From: Clostridium sp. DSM 17811
GTDB lineage: Bacteria > Bacillota > Clostridia > Clostridiales > Clostridiaceae
Length of the DNA stretch: 64,000 bases
Assembly (NCBI RefSeq): GCF_018861905.1
Contig: NZ_JAHLDU010000001.1
Coordinates: 186,001-250,000 of the forward strand
Direction of reading: 5' to 3'
In this document: positions 28,395 through 37,019 of the stretch, piece by piece
Position numbering within the stretch: the stretch's first letter is position 1
Layout: each line of letters begins with the position of its first letter
Notes under the pieces: generated by a model
What the model saw: the letters and a program-made list of their open reading frames with translations, nothing else
Database searches by the model: none
What the model was told of the DNA's origin: nothing
Made by a program: the position numbers and the translations under genes

Positions 28395-30053
28395 TTAGTA
28401 TTGATAGAAACAACTTCCACCAGTGAATTCTCTTATTATTGAATTATCTGGAACCAAATCTTTATCTACATCTTTAAAGAAGTTTAAAAAACTTCTTAAT
28501 TTACTTGCTTCATAATACACTGGACTATCTTCTCCCAATTTATTAAGCTCTTCTAATGCAAATTTCTTAAGCACACAAAGCTCATAGACTGAACTAGAGT
28601 TAAACATTACATCTGCCTGCTCTTGAAATACAAAAATATTTTTTTCCTCTCCACGTTTTATAGAAGGCCACATTTTAAGAGTTTCTTCGGCGCCATATCC
28701 CCTAGATAAATAATCTCTAACTATTCTCCTAATCATTCTTACCTCTGTTGTGGAAATTCTATTGTGATCATCTACATTTAGTTGCGTTAAAGGACTTATA
28801 TATATTTTAAACTTACTCTCTTTAGGTATTGAGGAAGTTAAAATTTCATTTAATCCATGTATTCCTTCTACAATCACAATTCCATTTTTGGGCATTTTAA
28901 TTTTATTATTAACCCATTCCCTCTTTCCTGTTTTAAAATTAAAACTCGGTATTTCGATTTCCTCGCCAGAAAGTAGTAATTCTAAATCCTTGTTAAAAAG
29001 TTTCAAATCCAAAGCATATATAGATTCAAAATCATAATCACCATTTTCATCTCTTGGGGTAATATCCCTATCAAAAAAATAATCATCTAACGAAATAAAT
29101 ATTGGTATCAATCCATTTACAGTTAATTGAACACCTAGCCTCTTTGAAAAAGTGGTTTTCCCTGAAGACGATGGTCCTGCTATAAGCACTAGTTTAGCTA
29201 ATCTTCTCTTATGAATCATATCCGCAATATATGCGATTTTCTTTTCATGAAGCGCCTCAGCCACCCTAATTAAATTAACAATGTCACCATTTACCACTTC
29301 ATCATTTAGTGCACCGACACTTCCAACCCCTAGTATTTCTCCCCATTGCGCTGCTTCATAAAACACTTTAGCTAATTTTTCTTGTTTGTTAAACTTAGGA
29401 ATTCTGTCTGGGTCATCAATAGTGGGATATCTTAGTATAAAACCTGGCTCATAATACATCAAATCAAATACTTTTAATATCCCTGTTGAATAGGCCATAG
29501 GTCCATAAAAATAATCATATCTTCCATTTAATTCATAAAGTTTTATTTCCTTTGAGTTAACATATTTTAAAAGCTTTACTTTATCTTGCATATTATACTG
29601 CGTAAATATCTCCACTGCCCTCTCTTTAGAAAATGTTATTTTTCTTATAGGAGTATCTGCTTTTATTATTTCACTCATTCTATTTTTTATGTCATATATA
29701 TCATCAATATCAAGTGCTTGCGTTTTATCTATTTCTCCAAACAACCCTTTACTTAAAGAATGTTCGATAGAAATATTAGCGCTTGGAAATAATTCTGAAA
29801 TTGCTTTTATCAATACAAATTGAAGAGTCCTAACGTAGGTCGTCATTCCTATTTTGCTAGCAATATCCACAGTTTCAAAATTACCCCCATTCATAATAGT
29901 GGTTCCTAGTTCATAAATTTTATTATTAATTTTACCTAGAACTACTGGTAAATCATTTTTTAAATTATTTTCTTTAACAATATCATTTAACGTAGTTCCC
30001 TCTTTGGCTACTACGTTTCTACCATCATTAAGCACTATATCGAAACTGCCCAT
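28395..30053 (-). CDS. TGS/SAD-like domain fused to a uridine-kinase-type nucleoside kinase
   Basis: 552 residues. An N-terminal ubiquitin-like TGS region (about 1-60) and a threonyl-tRNA-synthetase-editing-like domain (about 65-200, containing an EHS motif) precede a P-loop kinase (about 280-500). The kinase has Walker A GPSSSGKTTFSKRL, SLDDYFFDRD, and VIVEGIHGLNE. This fusion is known in Bacillota and Thermotogae as a nucleoside or uridine kinase. The preferred substrate cannot be read here. It starts with ATG and is divergent from the YetF gene. Confidence 0.88.
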   Translation of the reverse strand: MGSFDIVLNDGRNVVAKEGTTLNDIVKENNLKNDLPVVLGKINNKIYELGTTIMNGGNFETVDIASKIGMTTYVRTLQFVLIKAISELFPSANISIEHSLSKGLFGEIDKTQALDIDDIYDIKNRMSEIIKADTPIRKITFSKERAVEIFTQYNMQDKVKLLKYVNSKEIKLYELNGRYDYFYGPMAYSTGILKVFDLMYYEPGFILRYPTIDDPDRIPKFNKQEKLAKVFYEAAQWGEILGVGSVGALNDEVVNGDIVNLIRVAEALHEKKIAYIADMIHKRRLAKLVLIAGPSSSGKTTFSKRLGVQLTVNGLIPIFISLDDYFFDRDITPRDENGDYDFESIYALDLKLFNKDLELLLSGEEIEIPSFNFKTGKREWVNNKIKMPKNGIVIVEGIHGLNEILTSSIPKESKFKIYISPLTQLNVDDHNRISTTEVRMIRRIVRDYLSRGYGAEETLKMWPSIKRGEEKNIFVFQEQADVMFNSSSVYELCVLKKFALEELNKLGEDSPVYYEASKLRSFLNFFKDVDKDLVPDNSIIREFTGGSCFYQY

Positions 30054-30179
30054 TTGCCCATCCCCTATTTTTAGTTATTACTACTATTATACTGTAATTT
30101 AAAAAAAATGTATCATTTACCCCTTATAATTTTCGTGATTTAACAAACCATATATATTATATAGTAAAGAGGTGATATT

Positions 30180-30869
30180 GTGCTTGTTTTAGTAATCAGA
30201 ACTTTTTTCTTATACTTTTCAATAATATTTATTATGAGGATGATGGGTAAAAAGCAAATAGGTCAGCTTGAACCATTTGAACTAGTAATTGCTTTAATGA
30301 TTTCCGATCTTGCAACCTTTCCAATGGAAGATATAAGAATACCCCTTTTACATGCTATTATACCAATAATTACTTTGCTATTTCTACAAGTAGCTTCATC
30401 TTATATTGAGCTAAAAAGTGAAAAGGCTAGGAAACTCTTAACAGGAACACCCAGCATATTAATAAGAGACGGAAAAATTGATGTCAAAGAGCTAAGATAT
30501 CAAAGATTTAATATTAATGATTTGCTAGAAGAACTTAGATTAAAAGGATATTTTAATTTATCCGATATCCAATATGCTATTTTGGAAACTAGTGGTGCCT
30601 TGTCTATATTACCAAAAACCGGTCAATCTACGGCTACAAAAGATGATTTAAATATACCCATAACTCAAGAGTCTTTACCTATACCTTTAATTATGGATGG
30701 TATCATTAATTATAAGAATTTAAAACTTTTAGAAAAAGATGAAACTTGGCTAAAAAACATATTAAAGAGAAATAAAATATCCTATGCAAGTGATCTCTTC
30801 ATAGGAATGCTTGACTCTAAACATAAGTTTTATTATCAACTTAAAGAAGGGAAAGGTAATAAAAAATGA
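30180..30869 (+). CDS. YetF/DUF421 family membrane protein
   Basis: 229 residues. Three N-terminal membrane helices (about 1-80) begin with a typical MRMMGKKQIGQLEPFELVIALMISDLA signature. The cytoplasmic DUF421 domain follows (about 85-200), including LRLKGYFNLSDIQYAILETSGALSILPK. The family is common in spore formers; its biochemical role is unknown. The start is GTG behind GAGGTG. Its stop codon overlaps the ATG of the next gene, so the two are translated together. Confidence 0.9.
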   Translation: MLVLVIRTFFLYFSIIFIMRMMGKKQIGQLEPFELVIALMISDLATFPMEDIRIPLLHAIIPIITLLFLQVASSYIELKSEKARKLLTGTPSILIRDGKIDVKELRYQRFNINDLLEELRLKGYFNLSDIQYAILETSGALSILPKTGQSTATKDDLNIPITQESLPIPLIMDGIINYKNLKLLEKDETWLKNILKRNKISYASDLFIGMLDSKHKFYYQLKEGKGNKK

Positions 30870-31246
30870 AAAATGTTTTGATAGCTTTTAGCTTGTTCGT
30901 TATAATGATGGTAGGAATATTTTTATCTGTAAATATTATAAACGTCAAATGTAGCAAGTTACAAGATTTAAATTGTACTCTTGAGAACTATATAATTAAA
31001 GAAAAGTATCAAGATGCATACAAATTATCACTAGATTACATAGCTGAGTGGAAGAAAACTTCTAAACTTTTAACTATATATACACACCATGAAGACTTAG
31101 ATAATATAGATAGCGAGATTTTAAAATTAACTCAATATATAAAAATTAAAGATAAGTCAGAAGGATTAGCAACTGTTCATGTTATGAAATATCTTGTTGA
31201 TCATATAATGTCCCATGAAAAGGTATCTATAAGCAATATTTTTTAA
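30866..31246 (+). CDS. DUF4363 family protein
   Basis: 126 residues. An N-terminal membrane anchor (about 5-25) is followed by an extracytoplasmic all-helical domain with conserved-looking YKLSLDYIAEWKKTSKLLTIYTHHEDLDNI. It overlaps the YetF gene by 4 nt (ATGA). DUF4363 proteins are regularly paired with DUF421 proteins, so an interaction is likely. The function of the pair is not known. Two cysteines near the anchor (NVKCSKLQDLNC) are exported and could form a disulfide. Confidence 0.85.
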   Translation: MKNVLIAFSLFVIMMVGIFLSVNIINVKCSKLQDLNCTLENYIIKEKYQDAYKLSLDYIAEWKKTSKLLTIYTHHEDLDNIDSEILKLTQYIKIKDKSEGLATVHVMKYLVDHIMSHEKVSISNIF

Positions 31247-31322
31247 TTTATAGATATCATTTATAGTAAAAGGGTAGAAAATAGTCCATTTATAGCTTAT
31301 AATTATAAGGAATCATAAAAAG

Positions 31323-31350
31323 TCCCGCAGGGACAATAAATGTCCCTGCA
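31323..31350 (+). promoter_or_regulatory. GC-rich hairpin in the fba leader
   Basis: GCAGGGAC and GTCCCTGC form an 8-bp perfect stem around AATAAAT, ending about 15 nt upstream of the fba ribosome binding site. No T-run follows, so it is not a terminator. It may stabilise the 5' end or control translation. It is much more GC-rich than its surroundings. Confidence 0.5.
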
Positions 31351-31372
31351 AAATTTGAAAGGTGGAATTAAT

Positions 31373-32320
31373 ATGGCTTTAGTTACTACTACTAAAATGT
31401 TTGAAAAGGCAATAAAAGGAAATTACGCAATTGGTGCTTTTAACATCAATAACATGGAAATAATTCAAGGAGTTATCGACGCTTGTGCAATTCACAAGTC
31501 AGCTGTTATACTTCAAGTATCAGGTGGCGCTATGAAATATGCAAGACCAACTTACCTTAGAAAAATGGTAGAGGCTGCTATAGAAGACACTGGTCTTGAT
31601 ATAGCTCTTCACTTAGATCACGGTTCAGATTTAGCACAATGTAAACTTGCAATAGCTTCTGGATTTACTTCAGTAATGTATGATGGTTCTCATTTTGATT
31701 ATGAAGAAAATGTAAGGACAACTAAAGAAGTAGTTGATTTTGCTCATTCTAAAGGTGTTGTAGTTGAAGCTGAGCTTGGTAAACTTGCTGGAGTTGAAGA
31801 TGCTGTTAGTGTTTCAGCAGCAGATGCAACATATACTGATCCAGAACAAGCAGTAGATTATGTAACAAGAACTGGTATAGATTCTTTAGCTATAGCTATA
31901 GGAACAAGCCATGGTGCATATAAATTCAAAGGTGAACCTAAACTTGATTTTGAAAGATTAACTTTAATTACAGAGAAATTAGAAGCTGCTGGTCTTCATA
32001 ATTTTCCAATAGTTCTTCATGGTGCATCTGCTGTAGATCAAGAATATGTTACTATGATCAATGAATTTGGTGGAGAAATGAAGGGTGCAAAAGGAATTCC
32101 ACTAGAAATGCTTAGAAAAGCAGCTTCTATGTCTGTTTGTAAAATAAACATGGATACTGATTTAAGACTTGCAATGACTGGTTCAATAAGAAAAGTACTT
32201 ACAAAAAATCTTGGCGAAATAGATCCTAGAAAATATCTAGGAGAAGCAAGAACTAACATAACTAAATTAGTTGAAGGTAAAATTACTAATGTTTTAGGAT
32301 CTTCTAACTCATCTAAGTAA
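31373..32320 (+). CDS. fba: Class II fructose-1,6-bisphosphate aldolase
   Basis: Zinc-dependent aldolase cleaving fructose-1,6-bisphosphate. 315 residues from the ATG giving MALVTTTKMF, placed behind AAAGGTGG. An upstream ATG at 31340 lies within a leader hairpin and is unlikely. The zinc and catalytic motifs are visible: LHLDHGSD, YDGSHFDYEENV, ELGKLAGVED, GTSHGAYKF and LHGASAV. It sits apart from the glycolytic cluster and ends at a strong terminator. Confidence 0.96.
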   Translation: MALVTTTKMFEKAIKGNYAIGAFNINNMEIIQGVIDACAIHKSAVILQVSGGAMKYARPTYLRKMVEAAIEDTGLDIALHLDHGSDLAQCKLAIASGFTSVMYDGSHFDYEENVRTTKEVVDFAHSKGVVVEAELGKLAGVEDAVSVSAADATYTDPEQAVDYVTRTGIDSLAIAIGTSHGAYKFKGEPKLDFERLTLITEKLEAAGLHNFPIVLHGASAVDQEYVTMINEFGGEMKGAKGIPLEMLRKAASMSVCKINMDTDLRLAMTGSIRKVLTKNLGEIDPRKYLGEARTNITKLVEGKITNVLGSSNSSK

Positions 32321-32336
32321 TCTGAATTATTAAATC

Positions 32337-32377
32337 CAAAAGACCCACAGTATAATATGCTGTGGGTCTTTTGGGTT
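32337..32377 (+). terminator. Terminator after fba
   Basis: AAAAGACCCACAG and CTGTGGGTCTTTT form a 13-bp stem around TATAATATG and run into TTTTGGGTTT. Confidence 0.88.
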
Positions 32378-32402
32378 TATTTTGCATTAAATTTCTTACG
32401 CC

Positions 32403-32592
32403 AAAAAAAAGTATATATTACGTATAATGCATTGAAGCGAGCTTTAGAACTTCTTATTATATTTTTAATTAAGATGCGTTAAGAAAAGCATATGTTTGAG
32501 CACAGCGAGTTTATGCTTTTTAGCAGATTAATTAAAAATATAATTAGTAGTTCTTAGCGAAGTGACTGCATTACTAGTGAAATATACTTTTT
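32403..32592. repeat. Large imperfect palindrome, copy P4 (short-loop type)
   Basis: The arms run from AAGTATATATTACGTATAATGCATTG to its complement CTGCATTACTAGTGAAATATACTT, through AATTACTTCTTATTATATTTTTAATTA-type pairing. The apex is GCATATGTTTGAGCACAGCGAGTTTATGC. The flanks of the apex match copy P5 closely, but P4 lacks about 45 nt found at the P5 centre. It fills nearly the whole gap between fba and the next gene. Confidence 0.75.
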
Positions 32593-32596
32593 CTCT

Positions 32597-33646
32597 TTAT
32601 TTTTCAACGTAATTACTTACATGTTTGATAACCATATTAATTGTTCCATCACCATTTCTTTGTATTTCAAAGCGACTATCATCATGATATGTTTCTTCAT
32701 TTACATATAAATCTATATCTTTATCAATCTTAAGTCTTACTCTTTTTAATTTCTTGTCTATCCATTCTTTATCAAGACTAATATTTTCGCAAATTCCTTG
32801 CTGTGCTATAAACTCAACAAATTTCTCCTTGTTTTCATTATTTTCAGGAAATATCTGCTGCGACAATTCTTTAACATCAATATTATCTTCTTCTCTAAGT
32901 TTTCTTTTTATAGTACTTCTAACAACTTCTGCTTCATCTGCATTTTCTGCGAAAGTATTCTGGGTGAATTTTTCAACTGCCTTTACAAAACTTTTAGTTA
33001 CATCTCTTTCATTGTCAACAATCGTGCAACCTAAATAATTATTAATAAAATAGTTTGAGTCATTCTCTTGGTTCTCATTATTTGATTCCTTGGTTTTGCT
33101 CCTTTTATCAATAACCATTAAATCAAAACTATTTTCCTCTCTAATTGGTTTTATAAAAGCGCATTTTTGTATCCTTTGGGCACTACCAGGTAGACCCGTA
33201 AACTGTGGCACTATATCAATTCCTAATTTTTCATCCACAAACTCAATAGTGTGGACATAGTTTTTTATATAATCCATTTTAAATATACCAAGTACTGGAC
33301 CAAACTCCGTAGTAAAAGATACTACTATTAAATCGCAAGAAGGAATACTCCCCTTAGATCGCATTAAAATAAACATTTGTTTTGCTAGTTCCTTTGAAAC
33401 AGCGAGTATATTATTCTCACCATTTAAATATTCTTGAGATAAATCTTTTACTATATTTGACTCAGGAGAAAATACCCCATATTTTAAGTCTTCATCTTTT
33501 AAGCATTTTTGAATATGTTTAAGTATAAAATTATATTTTTCTTCATCTAAATCTAATGCATATTCATTCAAGATAGGTTCATCTGCATTATTGTCTAAAA
33601 CATGAATAATAGCCTCATTTATATTAACTTCTTTTATATACTCCAA
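32597..33646 (-). CDS. Nucleoid-associated protein, 37-kDa (YejK/NdpA) family
   Basis: 349 residues. The N-terminal half matches the NA37 family pattern: INEAIIHVLDNNADEPILNEYALDLDEE, an IQKCLKDED segment and the conserved SCDLIVVSFTTEFGPVLGIFKMDY. Family members bind the nucleoid; the exact role is unclear. The central stretch 180-205 is Asn/Ser-rich and probably disordered. The start is TTG behind AAGGTGGTG. Its leader contains a stable hairpin (33719-33755). Confidence 0.85.
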   Translation of the reverse strand: MEYIKEVNINEAIIHVLDNNADEPILNEYALDLDEEKYNFILKHIQKCLKDEDLKYGVFSPESNIVKDLSQEYLNGENNILAVSKELAKQMFILMRSKGSIPSCDLIVVSFTTEFGPVLGIFKMDYIKNYVHTIEFVDEKLGIDIVPQFTGLPGSAQRIQKCAFIKPIREENSFDLMVIDKRSKTKESNNENQENDSNYFINNYLGCTIVDNERDVTKSFVKAVEKFTQNTFAENADEAEVVRSTIKRKLREEDNIDVKELSQQIFPENNENKEKFVEFIAQQGICENISLDKEWIDKKLKRVRLKIDKDIDLYVNEETYHDDSRFEIQRNGDGTINMVIKHVSNYVEK

Positions 33647-33694
33647 AAAAACACCACCTTAATAATTATCTAAGGCACATGAAAATAATTCGCA

Positions 33695-33757
33695 AGTTAA
33701 GTCATCTCCTGAGGAACTGTAACATCTCTTAATAGATGCTTCAACAGCTCTGCAAAA
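33695..33757 (-). promoter_or_regulatory. Structured leader upstream of the NA37-family gene
   Basis: On the minus strand GAGCTGT and ACAGTTC enclose GCATCT/AGAGATG, giving a two-part hairpin of about 37 nt. A sequence CTCAGGAGATGACTTAAC follows. The hairpin ends about 70 nt before the start codon. No known riboswitch class recognised. The remaining bases to 33953 are AT-rich with no gene seen. Confidence 0.4.
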
Positions 33758-33953
33758 AATGAGTTTACTTATTTGAATGTGCTTAACTATTATACTATGT
33801 ATTTATGATTATAACAAAGTCATATATTGCTATCAAAATTGATAATTTTAATGAATTATTAATGTTACTTTATTTAAGTTATGATATAATCACAATTAAT
33901 GGTTAATTAATTAATTGATCATTATATACCCTAAAGTATCAAGGAGGATTATT

Positions 33954-34502
33954 TTGAAAGAAATAGAGCTTAGAATTATAGACATTGATGTTAAGGAAAT
34001 TCGCCAAAAATTATTAAGTTTAAATTGTTTAAAAGTAAAGCAAGAGGATCAAATAAATAATATTTATGATTTCTCGGATAAAAGACTACTACTCGGTAAA
34101 GGCTATGCAAGAATACGTACAGTTAAAGACAATTTAAAAAATTCAACTATTCACTATATCACCACAAAAAAACTTATAAGCCAAGAGAAATATAAAATTA
34201 TGGATGAGCATGAATCTGAAATTAAAGATGAAATTGCAGCGAGGGGAATATTTGAAGCCTTAGGCCTCGAGCTTATGCAGTCTATTAAAAAATATAGAGA
34301 AAGCTATAAATATAAAAATACTCTTATAGAAATTGACATAAATGAGAAGGAATTTTGTCCTTTTCCTTATATAGAAATTGAAAGTGAATCGGAAGCTGAG
34401 ATTGAAGAAGTTGTAAGCTTACTTGGTTATAGTTTAGCAGATACTACCTCTAAAAGTATTTATGAAATATTAAAAGCCAAAAAATCAATGGAAAAGCTAT
34501 AA
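33954..34502 (+). CDS. CYTH domain protein (triphosphate-tunnel metalloenzyme family)
   Basis: About 182 residues. The N-terminal ExExK-type signature is KEIELR, followed by basic strands (YARIRTV, HYITTKK) and an acidic set near the end (IEIDINE, YIEIESESEAEIEE), the usual metal and triphosphate ligands of CYTH tunnels. Relatives hydrolyse inorganic triphosphate or thiamine triphosphate, or make cAMP. The start is TTG behind AAGGAGG. Its stop codon overlaps the ATG of the DUF5685 gene by one base, so this is the head of a four-gene operon. Confidence 0.85.
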   Translation: MKEIELRIIDIDVKEIRQKLLSLNCLKVKQEDQINNIYDFSDKRLLLGKGYARIRTVKDNLKNSTIHYITTKKLISQEKYKIMDEHESEIKDEIAARGIFEALGLELMQSIKKYRESYKYKNTLIEIDINEKEFCPFPYIEIESESEAEIEEVVSLLGYSLADTTSKSIYEILKAKKSMEKL

Positions 34503-35443
34503 TGTTTGGATATGTAACTCCATGTAAAATGGAAATGAAGATAAAAGACTACGAGATATTCAAAGCTTATTATTGTGGTCTATGTAATTCCATAAAAAAT
34601 GATTTTGGTAATCTTCCAAGACTTACTCTAAATTTTGACATGACATTTTTAGCAGTACTTTTGGATTCCTTATCAGAAAGTAAATATAATTTCGTTAAAT
34701 TCAAATGTTTAATACACCCATTAAAAAAAAGACTTATGATAAATAATAATAAAGCTTTAGATTACGCTGCTTTTTGCAATGTTACATTAGCTTATTATAA
34801 ACTAATGGATGATGTCCAAGATAATAAAACAATGAAGAGCAAAATTTATTCAATATTTTTAAAAACCTATTTACCAAAAGCAGAATTATCATATGCTGAT
34901 GTAATGGAGTATACAAAAGACAAACTGTTACTTCTAAACACTCTAGAGGCAAATCATAATGATATGGATACTTATGAGCATCTATCTATAGATGAACAGC
35001 TATCTATAGATGGGTTATCGCATGTCTTTGCTGATCTTACAGGTTTTATAATATCCTTTTATTATAAAGAAGCCTCTTTTAAAGATGATTTATACTGGCT
35101 TGGATATAATTTAGGTAAATGGATATATATTATAGATGCTTATGATGATTTAGAAAAAGATATAAAAAGTAATTCTTTTAATGCTATAAATTCATTACTT
35201 AATACAGATAATCTGGATTTCAAAAGTTTTTCTATATTAATTAAGCCAAGAATTGATTTTATATTGGCTACTTGTGCATCTTCGTGCTTAAAATATTTGA
35301 ATAATTTACCTTTGATTAAAAATGAAGATATATTAAGTAATATACTAGAGCTAGGACTCATGGAAAAAATGGATAAAGTGTTTAATAAAGAAACTATTGA
35401 TAATTTAAAAGGAGTGGAAGATAAAAATGGCAAATCCCTATGA
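34502..35443 (+). CDS. DUF5685 family protein with isoprenoid-synthase-like Asp motifs
   Basis: 313 residues, all-helical. The N-terminus [16 protein letters not shown]...[14 protein letters not shown], with Cys at 8, 25 and 28, is typical of the family. Two Asp-rich motifs stand out: DDVQD at 103-107 and, about 110 residues later, [17 protein letters not shown] at 204-220. The second is preceded by G and L spacing like the GxxxGxxFQxxDDxxD motif of class I isoprenoid synthases. I see no membrane segment. It overlaps CYTH by one base and DnaJ by 17 nt. A fold relationship is inference; the function is not established. Confidence 0.8.
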   Translation: MFGYVTPCKMEMKIKDYEIFKAYYCGLCNSIKNDFGNLPRLTLNFDMTFLAVLLDSLSESKYNFVKFKCLIHPLKKRLMINNNKALDYAAFCNVTLAYYKLMDDVQDNKTMKSKIYSIFLKTYLPKAELSYADVMEYTKDKLLLLNTLEANHNDMDTYEHLSIDEQLSIDGLSHVFADLTGFIISFYYKEASFKDDLYWLGYNLGKWIYIIDAYDDLEKDIKSNSFNAINSLLNTDNLDFKSFSILIKPRIDFILATCASSCLKYLNNLPLIKNEDILSNILELGLMEKMDKVFNKETIDNLKGVEDKNGKSL

Positions 35444-36059
35444 AGTACTTGGTGTAAAAGAAGGAACCTCTAAAGAAGAAATTAAAAAAGCCTATAGAGA
35501 ACTAGCAAAAAAATATCATCCTGATCAATATGGTGATAATCCATTAAAAGATTTGGCAGAAGTTAAAATGAGAGAACTAAATGAAGCTTATGATACCCTT
35601 ATGAAAGGCAATGGATCTTCTAATAATAACAGTTCATCAAACAATTATAGTTCTTCTAACAATGGTTCAAGTTCAAATAATGACTACAATAATAACAATA
35701 TATATCAATCTATAAGAATGGATATAAATAGTGGTAACCTCCCCTCTGCTGAGCAAAAATTAGGTTCCATGAACACAAAAACTGCTGAGTGGAATTTTTT
35801 AATGGGAACAGTTCATCTAAAAAAAGGTTGGCATGATAGTGCCTATACTTTTATTAATCGTGCCTGCACTCAAGAACCTAATAATGTTGAATACAGACAA
35901 AGCTTTAATCAACTAAATAATCAATCTTCAAATTATAGAAATAACTATTATGGTAGGACAAATAACAATTCCGGCGGCATGGGTAACATGTGCCTTAACC
36001 TCTGGTGTGCAGATACCATTTGTGAATGTTTAGGCGGAGATCTTATTTCGTGTTGCTAA
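35427..36059 (+). CDS. DnaJ-domain protein with a Cys-rich C-terminal tail
   Basis: 210 residues. An N-terminal J domain (about 1-62) has the HPD tripeptide in [12 protein letters not shown]. An Asn/Ser-rich linker (about 63-95) follows, then a TPR-like region (about 95-170). The tail ends in [23 protein letters not shown], six Cys in 23 residues. There is no zinc-finger domain of classical DnaJ, so it is a specialised co-chaperone. The ATG follows AAAGGAG and overlaps the DUF5685 gene. The tail could bind metal or be redox-active or lipid-modified; this is inference. Confidence 0.85.
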   Translation: MANPYEVLGVKEGTSKEEIKKAYRELAKKYHPDQYGDNPLKDLAEVKMRELNEAYDTLMKGNGSSNNNSSSNNYSSSNNGSSSNNDYNNNNIYQSIRMDINSGNLPSAEQKLGSMNTKTAEWNFLMGTVHLKKGWHDSAYTFINRACTQEPNNVEYRQSFNQLNNQSSNYRNNYYGRTNNNSGGMGNMCLNLWCADTICECLGGDLISCC

Positions 36060-36084
36060 GTCTATTAATTTAGGAGATGATTTT

Positions 36085-36588
36085 ATGAAATCTAACCATA
36101 TTGCTAAAGGTGGAATATTCGCAGCACTTAGTTTGATATTACTATATATATCCTCCGTTATACCTACAAACAGATTATCTGTACTCTGTATAGCTTCCTG
36201 CATTATTCCTCTTTCCATTATGCTTACTGGAGTAAAGAATACTGTTGTAGTCTACGGTGCTGTTTCCTTGCTTAGTTTATTTATTATACCATCAAAGCTT
36301 ATAGGCCTGAGCTATATATTAATTTTTGGTTCCTATGGTTTTGTAAAATATTATGTGGAAAAATTGAGAAATATCCCTATAGAAATTGTACTAAAGTTAT
36401 TGTATTTTAATATAACCTCAGGTATAATCGTGTTTATATATAAAATGTTATTCCTAAAAATCCCAAATATAAATATAAATCTTTATTTGCTCCTTATTCT
36501 TGTGGAGGTTGGCTTTGTAGTCTATGATTATGCACTTACTGCTTTTATAGCTTATGCCAATAAAAACCTTTTAAAGAAATTCAAATAA
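36085..36588 (+). CDS. Hypothetical membrane protein ending the CYTH-DnaJ operon
   Basis: 167 residues with about five or six hydrophobic helices. The N-terminus HIAKGGIFAALSLILLYISSVIP loosely recalls ECF-transporter S components, and the last helix ends in a Lys-rich tail. I do not assign a family. ATG behind TTAGGAGATGATTTT, 25 bp after the DnaJ gene, so it is probably the fourth gene of the operon. Confidence 0.6.
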   Translation: MKSNHIAKGGIFAALSLILLYISSVIPTNRLSVLCIASCIIPLSIMLTGVKNTVVVYGAVSLLSLFIIPSKLIGLSYILIFGSYGFVKYYVEKLRNIPIEIVLKLLYFNITSGIIVFIYKMLFLKIPNININLYLLLILVEVGFVVYDYALTAFIAYANKNLLKKFK

Positions 36589-36618
36589 AAATACCTAAGT
36601 ACTCATGAGCTTATGGTA

Positions 36619-36647
36619 TTGACACAAAATTTTATTTAAATTATAAT
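36619..36647 (+). promoter_or_regulatory. Sigma-A-type promoter of leuS
   Basis: A perfect TTGACA (36619-36624) and TATAAT (36642-36647) are separated by 17 bp. This is the clearest vegetative promoter in the window, placed just upstream of the leuS T-box leader. Confidence 0.85.
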
Positions 36648-36689
36648 GGATAATAATCCAACAATAAACAAACACTAATATAATATATA

Positions 36690-36923
36690 GCTTTGATTAG
36701 GAGTATTAGTATTTATATCATTTTTTAGAGAGCTGCTGTTAGCTGCAAAGCAGTAATGATAAAATATGAACTTACCTATAGACTTACATCGTAAGTAAGA
36801 GCCTACTTGTAAAAACAAGTACGGTTAAAACCGTTATATTTGCAAGTGAGGTGTAAAACCTAACTAGAGTGGTACCGCGGAATATTACTTTCGTCTCTTT
36901 TTGAGATGGAAGTTTTTTTATTT
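36690..36923 (+). promoter_or_regulatory. T-box leader of leuS (Leu specifier CTT)
   Basis: The stem I region has the AGAGAG motif and, in the specifier loop, GAA-CTT-ACC at about 36768-36776, so the specifier codon is CTT for Leu. The T-box core GAGTGGTACCGCGG lies at 36867-36880. A competing terminator ACTTTCGTCTC/GAGATGGAAGT follows at about 36886-36913 with a T-run. Uncharged leucine tRNA binding would stabilise the antiterminator and allow leuS transcription. Confidence 0.93.
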
Positions 36924-37019
36924 TTAGCCATACATATTTTTACATTTAATCACAAAAAATCTATATAGAAAAAATAATTAATCATATTTAAGATTTAAAC
37001 ATAACAAGGAGGAATATTA

